Below are positions 35,036 to 43,943 of a stretch of 64,000 nt of DNA, piece by piece. The stretch covers positions 37,377 through 101,376 of the forward strand of contig JBEBIT010000004.1 in assembly GCA_040080215.1 (NCBI GenBank), in the 5' to 3' direction. This DNA comes from CAIUGU01 sp040080215. GTDB taxonomy: Bacteria; Pseudomonadota; Gammaproteobacteria; Steroidobacterales; Steroidobacteraceae. The first letter of the stretch is position 1; each line of letters begins with the position of its first letter. The notes under the pieces are model-generated. The model was not told the origin of the DNA. It worked only from the letters and a program-made list of their open reading frames with translations, and ran no database searches. The translations under genes were made by a program, and so were the position numbers.

Positions 35036-35619
35036 GGCCGAGGCCCCGGCCTGCGCGCCTGCAGCTTGCGTTGGCGCTCCGCCTGGTCTGCGGCGAGGCG
35101 CTCGGTATGGGCCACGTAGCGCGCTCGCGCGAGATCGCGGCTTGCCCTGGCTCCGGCTTCGCTGTCCTGGCGGGGCGATTCCGGCGGCCGCATTTCGATG
35201 CAGTCGACCGGACACGGCGCGATACAGAGTTTGCATCCGGTGCAGTCCGCGGTGATCACCGTATGGGTGTATCTGGCAGCACCGATGATGGCATCCACCG
35301 GACAGGGCGGCAGGCACCGCGCGCAGCCGATGCAGAGTTCCTCGTGGATGTATGCCACCAGCACGGGTGCGAACGGATCGCCGTACTTCTCATCGACGGG
35401 TTTGACCGGTCGGCCGAGCAGCGCCGCCAGGTTCGCGGCCGTCGCATGGCCACCGGGTGGACATTGGTTGATGTCGGCTTCCCCGCGGACGATTGCGGCG
35501 GCGTAAGGCCGGCAGCCGTTGAACGTGCACTGGCCGCATTGCGTTTGCGGGAGCAGCGCATCGACCTGGTCGATCAGTGCGTGCTCGGCATCGATGGAGG
35601 CTGGCGGGTGCCGATGCAC
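35032..35619 (-). CDS. RnfB-like polyferredoxin
   Basis: A 195-residue iron-sulfur protein. CGQCTFNGCRPYA with a later Cys (INQCPPGG) is the N-terminal 4Fe-4S domain of RnfB. Two classical ferredoxin motifs follow, CIGCARCLPPCPVDAI and CTGCKLCIAPCPVDCIEM. The N-terminal membrane helix of RnfB is missing here and no other rnf gene is near, so this is probably a stand-alone electron carrier. Its tight coupling to nth, itself an Fe-S enzyme, suggests a link to cluster redox state (inference). Confidence 0.88.
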   Translation of the reverse strand: MHRHPPASIDAEHALIDQVDALLPQTQCGQCTFNGCRPYAAAIVRGEADINQCPPGGHATAANLAALLGRPVKPVDEKYGDPFAPVLVAYIHEELCIGCARCLPPCPVDAIIGAARYTHTVITADCTGCKLCIAPCPVDCIEMRPPESPRQDSEAGARASRDLARARYVAHTERLAADQAERQRKLQARRPGPRP

Positions 35620-35641
35620 GATGACGGCGACTCCGCGAGCG

Positions 35642-37711
35642 CTACTTTACCTTCATGCCGGGCTGCGCCCCTTCGTCCGGCGACAGCAGGAAGATGTCCT
35701 GGCCACCGGGCCCCGCTGCGAGCACCATGCCTTCGGACGTGCCGAAGCGCATCTTGCGGGGCTTCAAGTTGGCAACGACGACCGTCAGTCGGCCGACGAG
35801 TGCTTCTGGCGCATATGCGGAGCGGATGCCTGCAAAGACGTTGCGCGTGCCATCGCCAAGGTCGAGCGTCAGCTGCAACAGCTTGTCTGCGCCTTCGACG
35901 GTCTCGGCCCTGGTGATTCGAGCAATCCGCAAGTCGATCTTCGCGAAGTCCTCGACGGTGATTTCCGCCGCGGCGGGTTCGGCTGCCTTGGTTGCCGCGG
36001 GTGCCGGAGCGGCGACAGGCGCAGCGGGTGCGGCGGGTGCAGGTTCGGCCGGCAAGCCGAAGAGGGAATCCATGACCTTCGGATCCACGCGCGTCGCAAG
36101 CGGCGCGTACTCCTTGATCGTCGTGCCGAGCAGCGGCTTTGCTGCATCGGCCCACGTGAACGGCTTGACCTGGAAGAACGTCTCCACCTGCGCGACCAAC
36201 ACGGGCAGCACGGGCTGCAGGTAGATCGCGAGGAGCCGGAACAGATTCAGCGATTGCGTGCAGACGGCCTGCACCTCGGTGAGCCTTGCAGGGTCCTTTG
36301 CGAGCACCCAGGGCTTGTTATCGTCGACATAGCGGTTCGCACGGTCGGCGAGTGCCATGATCTCGCGAATGGCTGCCGCAAAATCGCGAGACTCGTACAG
36401 ATCGGCGATGCGCTGGCCGGCGGACGCGAAGTCGGCCTGCAATGCCGGGTCCTGCAGCGTCGCGCCCAGCTGCCCGGCAAAATGCTTCGTGATGAACCCG
36501 GCCGAGCGGCTCGCGATGTTGACGAGCTTGCCGACGAGATCGCTGTTGACGCGGGCGACGAAATCGTCGGGGTTGAAGTCGAGGTCCTCGACGCCTGCGT
36601 TGAGCTTGGCGGCGATGTAGTACCGCAGCCATTCGGGGTTCATGCCGAGCTCGAGGTACTTGAGCGGACTGATGCCGGTGCCGCGGGACTTGGACATCTT
36701 CTCGCCCGACACCGTCAGGAAGCCGTGCACGTGGATGTTGTCCGGCACCTTGTAGGGCGTGCCGGCAAACTTCAGCATCGCGGGCCAGAACAGGGTGTGA
36801 AAATAAATGATGTCCTTGCCGATGAAGTGCACCTGTTCCGTGCCCGGCGCGTTCAGGAACGCCTCGAAGTCCATGCCCTTCAGTTCGCAGTACTTGCGGA
36901 AGCTCGCGAGGTAGCCGACGGGTGCGTCGAGCCACACGTAGAAGAACTTGCCCGGCGCATCGGGAATCGGGATGCCGAAGTACGGTGCGTCGCGTGAGAT
37001 GTCCCAGTCGCCAAGCGGGCGGTCCGCCTTGCCTTCGAGCCATTCACGGGCCTTGTTGGCGACCTGCGCCTGCAGGTGGCCGGGCGCGTCGATCCATTCC
37101 TTCAGGAATTCGGCGCAGCGCGGATCGGAGAGCTTGAAGAAGTAGTGGTCAGAGGTCCTGAGCACGGGCTCGGCACCCGACAGGCTTGAGTACGGATTCA
37201 CGAGCTCCGTCGGCGAATAGACCGATCCGCACACTTCGCAGGCGTCGCCGTACTGGTCCTTCGCATGGCACTTCGGGCACTCGCCCTTGATGTACCGGTC
37301 CGCGAGGAACATGTTCTTCACGGGATCGAAGAACTGCTCGACCGGTTTGCTGTAGATCAGGCCCGCGGCCTTGAGTCGCCGGTAGATGTCCTGCGACAGC
37401 TCGACGTTCTCGGGACTGTCCGTCGAATGCCAGTGGTCGAAGCTGATGTGGAAGCCATGCAGGTACTGCGGCCGGCCGGCAGCTATCCTTCCGACCAGTG
37501 CCTGCGGCGTGATGCCTTCGCCTTCCGCCTTGAGCATGATCGGCGCGCCATGGGCGTCGTCCGCGCAAACAAAGTGCACCTCGTTGCCCTTGAGCCGCTG
37601 GAAGCGCACCCAGACGTCGGCCTGGATGTATTCCATGATGTGGCCGATGTGCAGCGGCGCATTGGCGTAGGGCAGGGCGGTGGTGACAAACAGGCGGCGC
37701 GGGGCGGACAT
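35642..37711 (-). CDS. metG: Methionyl-tRNA synthetase
   Basis: A 689-residue class I synthetase charging initiator and elongator tRNA-Met. The HIGH motif is PYANAPLHIGHIMEYIQ, the zinc knuckle CPKCHAKDQYGDACEVCG, and the KMSKS motif VSGEKMSKSRGTGIS. After an Ala/Pro linker (about 555-580) comes a C-terminal EMAP-type tRNA-binding OB fold (EDFAKIDLRIARI). Full length. On this strand metG is followed by the rnfB-like gene after 22 bases. Confidence 0.98.
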   Translation of the reverse strand: MSAPRRLFVTTALPYANAPLHIGHIMEYIQADVWVRFQRLKGNEVHFVCADDAHGAPIMLKAEGEGITPQALVGRIAAGRPQYLHGFHISFDHWHSTDSPENVELSQDIYRRLKAAGLIYSKPVEQFFDPVKNMFLADRYIKGECPKCHAKDQYGDACEVCGSVYSPTELVNPYSSLSGAEPVLRTSDHYFFKLSDPRCAEFLKEWIDAPGHLQAQVANKAREWLEGKADRPLGDWDISRDAPYFGIPIPDAPGKFFYVWLDAPVGYLASFRKYCELKGMDFEAFLNAPGTEQVHFIGKDIIYFHTLFWPAMLKFAGTPYKVPDNIHVHGFLTVSGEKMSKSRGTGISPLKYLELGMNPEWLRYYIAAKLNAGVEDLDFNPDDFVARVNSDLVGKLVNIASRSAGFITKHFAGQLGATLQDPALQADFASAGQRIADLYESRDFAAAIREIMALADRANRYVDDNKPWVLAKDPARLTEVQAVCTQSLNLFRLLAIYLQPVLPVLVAQVETFFQVKPFTWADAAKPLLGTTIKEYAPLATRVDPKVMDSLFGLPAEPAPAAPAAPVAAPAPAATKAAEPAAAEITVEDFAKIDLRIARITRAETVEGADKLLQLTLDLGDGTRNVFAGIRSAYAPEALVGRLTVVVANLKPRKMRFGTSEGMVLAAGPGGQDIFLLSPDEGAQPGMKVK

Positions 37712-37804
37712 GGGGGGCGTTGCGCAGTTTCGGCGACTTCAGGGGCCGCGATTATGCCATGGCGCGCTCCGCGACGGCGCGATTGCAGGCGCCCAAGGGC
37801 CGGT

Positions 37805-38929
37805 TCAGCCCATGTCCTTCAGGTGCTCGAACTTCGCCTTGTTGATGGCCTTCTTGTAGGCTTCCTTGCCGTTGATGATGCCCTTGTCGAGCAGTTCCTG
37901 GATGGCCGAATCCATGACGCGCATGCCGAACTGGGCACCGCTCTGCATGGTGTTTTCGAGCTGGTCGAGCTTGCCCTGCCGGATCAGGTTCGCGACCGCC
38001 GGCGTATTCACCATGATCTCGAGGGCGGCCACGCGGCCCTTCTTGTTCGCGCGGGGAATGAGCTGCTGGGAGATCACGCCGCGCAGCGACGTGGACAGCA
38101 TCGCGCGCACGTGTGGCTGCTTGTCGGCCGGGAACGAGTTCACCATGCGGTCCACGGTGGCCGCCGCGCCGTTCGTGTGCAGCGTGCCCATCACCAGGAT
38201 GCCCATCTCGGCCGCCGTGACGGCGATGCTCATCGTTTCGTAGTCACGCAATTCGCCGACCAGGATGACGTCGGGGTCCTCGCGCAGGGCGGACAGCAGC
38301 GCCGTCGAGAATGACGGGCTGTGGGTGCCGATTTCGCGCTGGCTGATCAGGCACTGCTTGCGCGTGTGCACGAATTCGATCGGGTCCTCGATGGTGAGGA
38401 TGTGGCCTTTCTCCCGCGAGTTGATGTCGTCGATCATCGCGGCCAGGCTGGTCGACTTGCCGGAGCCGGTCTTGCCCGTCACGAGGATCAGGCCCTGGTT
38501 TGTCCGGCAGAGGTTGCGCACGGCCTCCGGCATCGCGAGTTCATCGAGGGTGAATGCCTTGGACGGAATTGCGCGGCACACGGCGCCAAGGCCGTTCAAT
38601 TGCCGCATCACGTTCACGCGGAACCGCGACACACCGGGAATCAGGTAGGCGAAGTCCGCGCCATGTTGCTGTTCGAGCCGCACCCTGGCGGCCGGCGGCA
38701 TGATCTCCATCAAGACTTCCTGCACGAACTGGGCAGTCAGGACTTCTGGCCGGAGCGGATGCAGTTCGCCATACAGGCGGATGCGCGGCGGATCGCCTGC
38801 GATGAAGTGCAGGTCGGACCCGTTCTTCATCAGGACGTCTTTCAGGTACTCGTCGATGCGTTTGGGCCCGACGGGAGCGGCCGGGCCTGCGTTGATTCCG
38901 GTCTGGACAGAGGTGCTGGACGTACTCAT
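37805..38929 (-). CDS. PilT-family type IV pilus retraction ATPase (second copy)
   Basis: A 374-residue hexameric secretion ATPase. Motifs: Walker A VTGKTGSGKST, Asp box ILTIEDPIEFVH, Walker B VILVGELRD, His box GTLHTNGA, and NTPAVANLIRQGKLDQ, the counterpart of the PilT retraction motif AIRNLIRE. It powers pilus disassembly at the inner membrane. The ATG at 38929 is used, since the upstream open frame overlaps the neighbouring gene. It follows the first PilT-family gene by 16 bases in an operon led by a Ser/Thr kinase. Whether it acts as PilT or PilU is not certain. Confidence 0.92.
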   Translation of the reverse strand: MSTSSTSVQTGINAGPAAPVGPKRIDEYLKDVLMKNGSDLHFIAGDPPRIRLYGELHPLRPEVLTAQFVQEVLMEIMPPAARVRLEQQHGADFAYLIPGVSRFRVNVMRQLNGLGAVCRAIPSKAFTLDELAMPEAVRNLCRTNQGLILVTGKTGSGKSTSLAAMIDDINSREKGHILTIEDPIEFVHTRKQCLISQREIGTHSPSFSTALLSALREDPDVILVGELRDYETMSIAVTAAEMGILVMGTLHTNGAAATVDRMVNSFPADKQPHVRAMLSTSLRGVISQQLIPRANKKGRVAALEIMVNTPAVANLIRQGKLDQLENTMQSGAQFGMRVMDSAIQELLDKGIINGKEAYKKAINKAKFEHLKDMG

Positions 38930-38945
38930 GTGTTCGCCGCTCGAA

Positions 38946-40043
38946 TCAACCGCTCGGGGCCAGGTCGAGCTTCGGCAGGATGTCGGTGTCGGTGACGAAG
39001 CGCGAGAGCACCCGTTTGTCATTGGCGTAGCCATACGCGTCATCCGGATCGATTTCCTTCGCCTGGACGGCCGCCAGCAACGCCATGTCCAGCGTCTGCA
39101 TGCCGAGATCCTTGCCGGTCTGCAGCTGCGTCGGGATCTGGTGCGTCTGGTCGGTCATCATCAGCTTCGCGATGGCGCGCGTCACGACCATGATCTCGCA
39201 GATCGCCTTGCGGCCGCGGAGGTCGGGCGTCTTGATCAGCACCTGCGTGACGACGGCCAGCAGGCTCTGCGACAGGAAGCTCTTGGTCTGCTCGCGCTCG
39301 TCGGCCGGCAGGGCGTCGATCATGCGGTCAATGGTCTTGACCGCACCGGTGGTGTGCAGCGTGCCGAGCACGAGATGCCCGGTTTCCGCCGCCGTCATGG
39401 CCCAGCGGATGGTATCCGCGTCACGCAATTCGCCGACCAGGATGACGTCCGGGTCCTCCCGCATCGCGGCCCGCACGCCCTCCGCGAACGAAGGCAGGTG
39501 CGTGCTCAGTTCGCGCTGGATCACCTGGCTCTGCTTGCTGCGATGGACGAACTCGATCGGGTCCTCGAGGCTGACGATGTTCAGCTTCCGGGTGGTGTTC
39601 AGGTGGTCGATCATCGCAGCCAGCGTGGTCGACTTGCCCGTGCCCGTCGAGCCCGTCACCAGGATCATGCCCTGGTGGTTGTCGCACAGCTTGCGGATGA
39701 TCGGGGGCAGGTTGAGGCGGTCCAGCGTCGGGACCTCCGTCGGGATCGCGCGGAACGTGGCGCCCACGCCGGTGTCCTTGCGGAACACGTTGACGCGGAA
39801 CCGGCCGCCGTTCGACGACACATACGAGAAGTCGAGGTCCAGCCCCTTCTTCAGGTGGTCCTGCTGGGCCTTGGTGACGATCTCGTGAATGTAGCCCTCG
39901 AGTTCGGGCTGGCTCAGGTCGCGGAACTTGATGGGCATGAGGTCGCCGTACATCCGCAGCATGGGCGGGACGCCGACGGCAAAATGGATATCGGAGCAAC
40001 CCTGGTCGGTGCCGAGTTTCAGAAACGCGTCGATTCGGGACAT
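38946..40043 (-). CDS. PilT-family type IV pilus ATPase (first copy)
   Basis: A 365-residue paralogue of the gene downstream, with Walker A VTGSTGTGKSTT, Asp box NIVSLEDPIEFVH, Walker B VILVGELRD and His box LGTLHTTGAVKT. In place of AIRNLIRE it has VTRAIAKLMMTDQ, a clear departure from canonical PilT, so it may be the accessory (PilU-like) partner. Start ATG as given. It lies 84 bases after the HEAT-kinase gene across a CTACAGG repeat cluster. Confidence 0.9.
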   Translation of the reverse strand: MSRIDAFLKLGTDQGCSDIHFAVGVPPMLRMYGDLMPIKFRDLSQPELEGYIHEIVTKAQQDHLKKGLDLDFSYVSSNGGRFRVNVFRKDTGVGATFRAIPTEVPTLDRLNLPPIIRKLCDNHQGMILVTGSTGTGKSTTLAAMIDHLNTTRKLNIVSLEDPIEFVHRSKQSQVIQRELSTHLPSFAEGVRAAMREDPDVILVGELRDADTIRWAMTAAETGHLVLGTLHTTGAVKTIDRMIDALPADEREQTKSFLSQSLLAVVTQVLIKTPDLRGRKAICEIMVVTRAIAKLMMTDQTHQIPTQLQTGKDLGMQTLDMALLAAVQAKEIDPDDAYGYANDKRVLSRFVTDTDILPKLDLAPSG

Positions 40044-40052
40044 AGAGACAGG

Positions 40053-40133
40053 CTACAGGCTACAGGCCCCAGCGAAGACTACAGGTAAGCCGGCTCTGGT
40101 TCTACCTGTAGCCGGCAGCCTGCGGCCTACAGG
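40053..40133. repeat. CTACAGG heptamer cluster
   Basis: CTACAGG occurs at 40053, 40060, 40079 and 40127, and its complement CCTGTAG at 40105. CTACAGGTA (40079-40087) and TACCTGTAG (40103-40111) form a perfect 9-bp hairpin. The last copy contains the kinase stop codon. Similar CTGTAGCC-type tandem repeats are scattered in xanthomonad-like genomes, from memory. Confidence 0.75.
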
Positions 40134-42526
40134 AACTTCTCCAGCGCGTGCCGGATCTCGTCCATGCTCTGGAAGCGCTTGGTCTTGTCCACCGACATGG
40201 CCTTCATGATGGCATCCGACAGTTCCTTGGGGACCGCGGGATTGACCTCCATGGGAGGGCGCGCCTTGCCCTGGACGTGCTGGTACATCACGGACATATG
40301 GTCGCCGCGGCTGTAAGGCGGCTGGCCCGTGACCATTTCGTAGAGGATGACGCCCAGGCTGTAGACGTCGGCCCGCTCGTCGACCTTCTTGCCGAGGATC
40401 TGTTCCGGCGCCATGTACTTCGGGGAGCCGATCACGTAGCCGGTCTTGGTGAGCTGCGTGTCGCCCTCCTTGTGCGCAGCGGCCACGCCGAAGTCCACGA
40501 TCTTGAGCAGTCCCTCGTCGTTGATCAGGATGTTGGCGGGCTTCAAGTCGCGGTGCACGATGCCGGCCTGGTGGGCCACCGTCATGCCGGTGGCGATGTC
40601 GCAGCCATACTGCAGGGCCTTCTTCAGCGGCATCGCCTTCTCGTTGACGATCTCGCCACCCAGCGTGTGGGACGGGAAGTATTCCATCGAGATGGCGTAG
40701 TTGCCGCGCATGTACAGGAAGTCGTAGATGCGGATGACGTTCTTGTGCGTGATCTTGCGCGAGTAGCGCAGCTCGTGCACGAAGCGCTTCATCATCTCCT
40801 CGTCCTGGGAGACGTTCGGGTTAAGGAACTTCAGGATGAGGCGTTCCTCGACGACCGTGTCCTCCACGAGCACCACGGTACCGAAGGCACCCTTGCCGAT
40901 CTTCTCGATGTACTTGTAGCGGCCTTCGATGACGTCGCCGGACTTCAGCGTCGAGATGTCGAGCTTCTGCGCCTCCTCCGCCTTCTTGACGATGGCGCCG
41001 ATGTCGGCCTTTTCGACCAGCAGCGTCTTCGCGGCTTCGGACGGTGTCGGCGCCATCTGCGTCGCTTTCTGCTGGGCGGCGATCGCGGTACTCGAGAAGC
41101 GGCTGTCGATTTCCTCCAGCGCCATCACCGCGGCCTGGGTCACCGTATGTTCATCGCTGGTCGAACCGGCTGCCTGGATATAGGAACGGATGCTGTCCGC
41201 GCGACGGTCGTCCGCGAGGCGGGCGAGGGCGTTCATTGCCTCGACCTTGATTTCCTTCTCGGGATGCTCGAGCAGCTTGAGCAACGGCTCCACGGCCTTG
41301 ACGTCCCCCAGCTTGCCAAGGGCGCGGGCGACAGAGGGCAGCGAACGCGTGTTGTCGGAGCCGAGCATCTCGAGCAATGCGGGTACGGCCTTCTTGCTGC
41401 CGATTTCGGCCAGCGCATCGACGGCGCGTTCCGCCACCCACCAGTCCTTGTCGCGCGTGGCATCGATCAGGGAATTGACGGCCCGCTCGTCCTTGGTCTG
41501 GTTCAGGATCTCGATGGCGGCGCGGCGCACTTCCTCGTCGTCGTCCCGAATGAGCTCGAGCACCGCGTCCACGACACGGGGGCCGCCGATCTTGCCGAGC
41601 GCGTCCGCCGCGCGGCTGCGCACCCACCAGTCGTCGTCGCGGATCACCTGCAGCAGCTGCTTGATGTCGCGGGCCGTGCCGAGCTCGTTCAGGACCTCGA
41701 CGGCAGCCCGACGGGCGTACTCGTTCTCGTCCTTGAGGACGGGCACGAGGTGCTTCATCGTGTCGGGGTTGCGTGCGCGGATGACGACGTCGACGGCACG
41801 GGCCTGCACTTCCATGTCGGCGTCGCGCAGCAGCTCGCAGACCGGCCCGATGTCGAGGGGGCCGTCCATCTTCAGCAGCGCGTTGAGCGCCGCCTGGCGA
41901 ATGAACTTGTTGGGGTCCTTGAGCTGGGTCTGCAGCGCCTTGGCGACGTCAGGCCGGTTGAAACGCGCCAGGATGTTGATGATGTGCATCCGGGCGATGG
42001 GGTCCTTGCCTTCGACCCGGCTGAGCAGCTCGAGCACCGCACTCTCGTCCGCGATTTCACCGATGATGCGGAACAGGGATGCCTTTTCGCTCGCCTCCTG
42101 GTTGTACGCGTGGTTCAGCAGTTCGCGGACGCTGAGGCGTCCCTTCTGTGAGGCCAGGATGTCCATGACCGCCGGCTTCGAGACGCCCGGCTTCGTGAGC
42201 AGTTCAAGCAGCAGTTGCGGCGTGTAGTTGCGGCTGGAGGTCAACGCCCAGGCGATCGCCTTCACCGCGCGCGGATTGTCGTCGCTCAGGCCTTCGGCCA
42301 TCACCGGGAAGGTCTTGTTGTCGACCATCCGGGTCAGGACGTCGACATAGGCCAGCGTCTCGTTCTTGTCCGCGGTAGCGAGCGCCTCGATGATCTTCGG
42401 GATCGCGTTCGGGCCGAGCTTCACCAGCTTGGCAAAGGCGCCCTGCGCGTCGGGATGAGCGGGGTCGCCTGTTTCCCTGATCTTCTCGATCAGCGACTCC
42501 GCCCTGTAGTTGGCAAAAAAACTCAT
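40127..42526 (-). CDS. HEAT-repeat Ser/Thr protein kinase
   Basis: A 799-residue fusion. Residues 1 to about 470 are HEAT/PBS-type helical repeats (many copies of a pattern like DDDEEVRRAAIEILNQ and RDKDWWVAERAVDALAEIG). A linker of about 60 residues leads to a Hanks-type kinase, about 535-799. It has GKGAFG, the ATP Lys in LILKFL, HRDLKPANIL, DFG in KIVDFGVAA and APE in YMAPEQIL, so it should be active. No transmembrane helix is seen, so it is probably cytoplasmic. The ATG at 42526 has AGAAG upstream; a TTG precedes it. It leads an operon with two PilT-family ATPases, suggesting it senses a partner and controls pilus motors (inference). Confidence 0.92.
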   Translation of the reverse strand: MSFFANYRAESLIEKIRETGDPAHPDAQGAFAKLVKLGPNAIPKIIEALATADKNETLAYVDVLTRMVDNKTFPVMAEGLSDDNPRAVKAIAWALTSSRNYTPQLLLELLTKPGVSKPAVMDILASQKGRLSVRELLNHAYNQEASEKASLFRIIGEIADESAVLELLSRVEGKDPIARMHIINILARFNRPDVAKALQTQLKDPNKFIRQAALNALLKMDGPLDIGPVCELLRDADMEVQARAVDVVIRARNPDTMKHLVPVLKDENEYARRAAVEVLNELGTARDIKQLLQVIRDDDWWVRSRAADALGKIGGPRVVDAVLELIRDDDEEVRRAAIEILNQTKDERAVNSLIDATRDKDWWVAERAVDALAEIGSKKAVPALLEMLGSDNTRSLPSVARALGKLGDVKAVEPLLKLLEHPEKEIKVEAMNALARLADDRRADSIRSYIQAAGSTSDEHTVTQAAVMALEEIDSRFSSTAIAAQQKATQMAPTPSEAAKTLLVEKADIGAIVKKAEEAQKLDISTLKSGDVIEGRYKYIEKIGKGAFGTVVLVEDTVVEERLILKFLNPNVSQDEEMMKRFVHELRYSRKITHKNVIRIYDFLYMRGNYAISMEYFPSHTLGGEIVNEKAMPLKKALQYGCDIATGMTVAHQAGIVHRDLKPANILINDEGLLKIVDFGVAAAHKEGDTQLTKTGYVIGSPKYMAPEQILGKKVDERADVYSLGVILYEMVTGQPPYSRGDHMSVMYQHVQGKARPPMEVNPAVPKELSDAIMKAMSVDKTKRFQSMDEIRHALEKFL

Positions 42527-42769
42527 CAAATCTTCTCGTTATCTGTCCCTGGCGGTCTCGCTTATGCGCTCTTCAGGCAAAAATTCCCTTGTATCCAGCC
42601 AAGAACAGCCGGAAGCCGTCGATGAACGATGCGTTCGCGTCATTATGCCATGCGAATCCGGCGCGTCGGGCGATCCCTTGGGAAATCCCTTAAGGACCGT
42701 CGGCGGCGCTCGGTGCACGCCCCGTTTGGGCGCGGAGCCTTGCCGTTCGCCTGTCGCCTGCCGGCCGGA

Positions 42770-42775
42770 TACAAT
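42770..42775 (+). promoter_or_regulatory. Candidate -10 element for apbC
   Basis: TACAAT lies 40 bases before the TTG start, in the 283-base gap between the divergent kinase and apbC genes. A start site near 42783 would give a short leader with the AAGGAG site. No clear -35. Confidence 0.45.
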
Positions 42776-42809
42776 GCCGCCCCCCGCGAATCCTCAAGAA
42801 GGAGCCGAC

Positions 42810-43913
42810 TTGCCCGCCATGAACGCGACGCCCGACACTGCCGTCACCGCCTGCCTCCGCTCGATCATCGAGCCGCACTACGGGGTCGATCTGCTGGCGG
42901 CCGGCGTCGTATCGGCTGTCGTAGCCACGCCCGCCGGGGTGCGCGTCGAGATCCGGCTGGGGTATCCGGCCAGCCACTACGCGCCGGTCCTCGCAGCGTT
43001 GATCAAGGCCAGGCTGGAGTCGGAAGGCGGGGTCAAGCAGGCCGACGTCGACGTTCGCTGGAGGGTGGACGCAGGTGCGGTCAAGCAGAGCCTGAAGCCG
43101 CTCGCGGGCATCAAGAATATCGTCGCGGTCGCGTCGGGCAAGGGCGGCGTCGGCAAGTCAACCACGGCCGCGAACCTTGCATTGGCCCTGGCCCATGACG
43201 GTGCCGCCGTCGGACTGCTCGACGCGGACATCTACGGCCCGAGCCAGGGTCGCATGATGGGCCTTGGGCTGGAGCGACCCACGAGTCGGGACGGCAAGAC
43301 CATCGATCCGCCCGTTGCCTACGGCGTCAAGGTCATGTCGATCGGTCTCCTGATCGACGACGAGCAGCCGATGGCATGGCGCGGACCCATGGTCACGCAG
43401 GCCCTCACGCAATTGCTCGACAATTCCAACTGGGGCGAACTCGACTATCTCATCGTCGACATGCCACCCGGCACGGGCGATATCCAGCTCACGCTGTCGC
43501 AGCGGGTGCCGGTCACCGGTGCGGTCATCGTCACGACGCCGCAGGACATCGCGCTGCTCGATGCCCGGAAGGGCCTCAAGATGTTCCAGAAGGTGGAAGT
43601 GCCGGTCCTTGGCATCGTCGAGAACATGAGCACGCACATCTGCTCGAACTGCGGACACGAAGAACATATCTTCGGTGCCGGCGGGGGGCGGGCGATGGCG
43701 AAACAATACGGTGTCGACCTGCTGGCGGAGCTGCCGCTCGACATCCGCATTCGCGAGCAGGCCGACGGCGGGCGTCCCACCGTGGTCGACGCCCCCGGTA
43801 GTTCACTGGGGGAAGCCTATCTCGCGATGGCGCGCAGGACTGCAGCGCGGCTGGCCCTGTTGTCGAGGGGCGGCGGCGCGTCGCTCCCTGCCGTCGAAGT
43901 CGAAGACACCTGA
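42810..43913 (+). CDS. apbC: Iron-sulfur cluster carrier ATPase, Mrp/ApbC
   Basis: A P-loop protein that carries [4Fe-4S] clusters to apo-enzymes in the cytoplasm. An N-terminal DUF59/MIP18-like domain (1-90) precedes the deviant Walker A SGKGGVGKSTTAANLA. VDMPPGTGDIQLTL and the cluster-binding CSNCG follow. I place the start at TTG 42810 because AAGGAG ends five bases before it (367 residues); the ATG at 42819 is 14 bases from that site and would give 364. The frame is open further upstream but without family similarity. Confidence 0.94.
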   Translation: MPAMNATPDTAVTACLRSIIEPHYGVDLLAAGVVSAVVATPAGVRVEIRLGYPASHYAPVLAALIKARLESEGGVKQADVDVRWRVDAGAVKQSLKPLAGIKNIVAVASGKGGVGKSTTAANLALALAHDGAAVGLLDADIYGPSQGRMMGLGLERPTSRDGKTIDPPVAYGVKVMSIGLLIDDEQPMAWRGPMVTQALTQLLDNSNWGELDYLIVDMPPGTGDIQLTLSQRVPVTGAVIVTTPQDIALLDARKGLKMFQKVEVPVLGIVENMSTHICSNCGHEEHIFGAGGGRAMAKQYGVDLLAELPLDIRIREQADGGRPTVVDAPGSSLGEAYLAMARRTAARLALLSRGGGASLPAVEVEDT

Positions 43914-43943
43914 AAACCGATTCCCTTTCCCGAACGAGTCACC

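Noticed and set aside
40148..42151. A 667-codon open frame on the plus strand opposite the HEAT kinase
   Set aside because: It mirrors the repetitive, GC-rich kinase gene, has a His/Asp/Leu-rich composition with no domain, and the minus-strand frame has intact kinase motifs.
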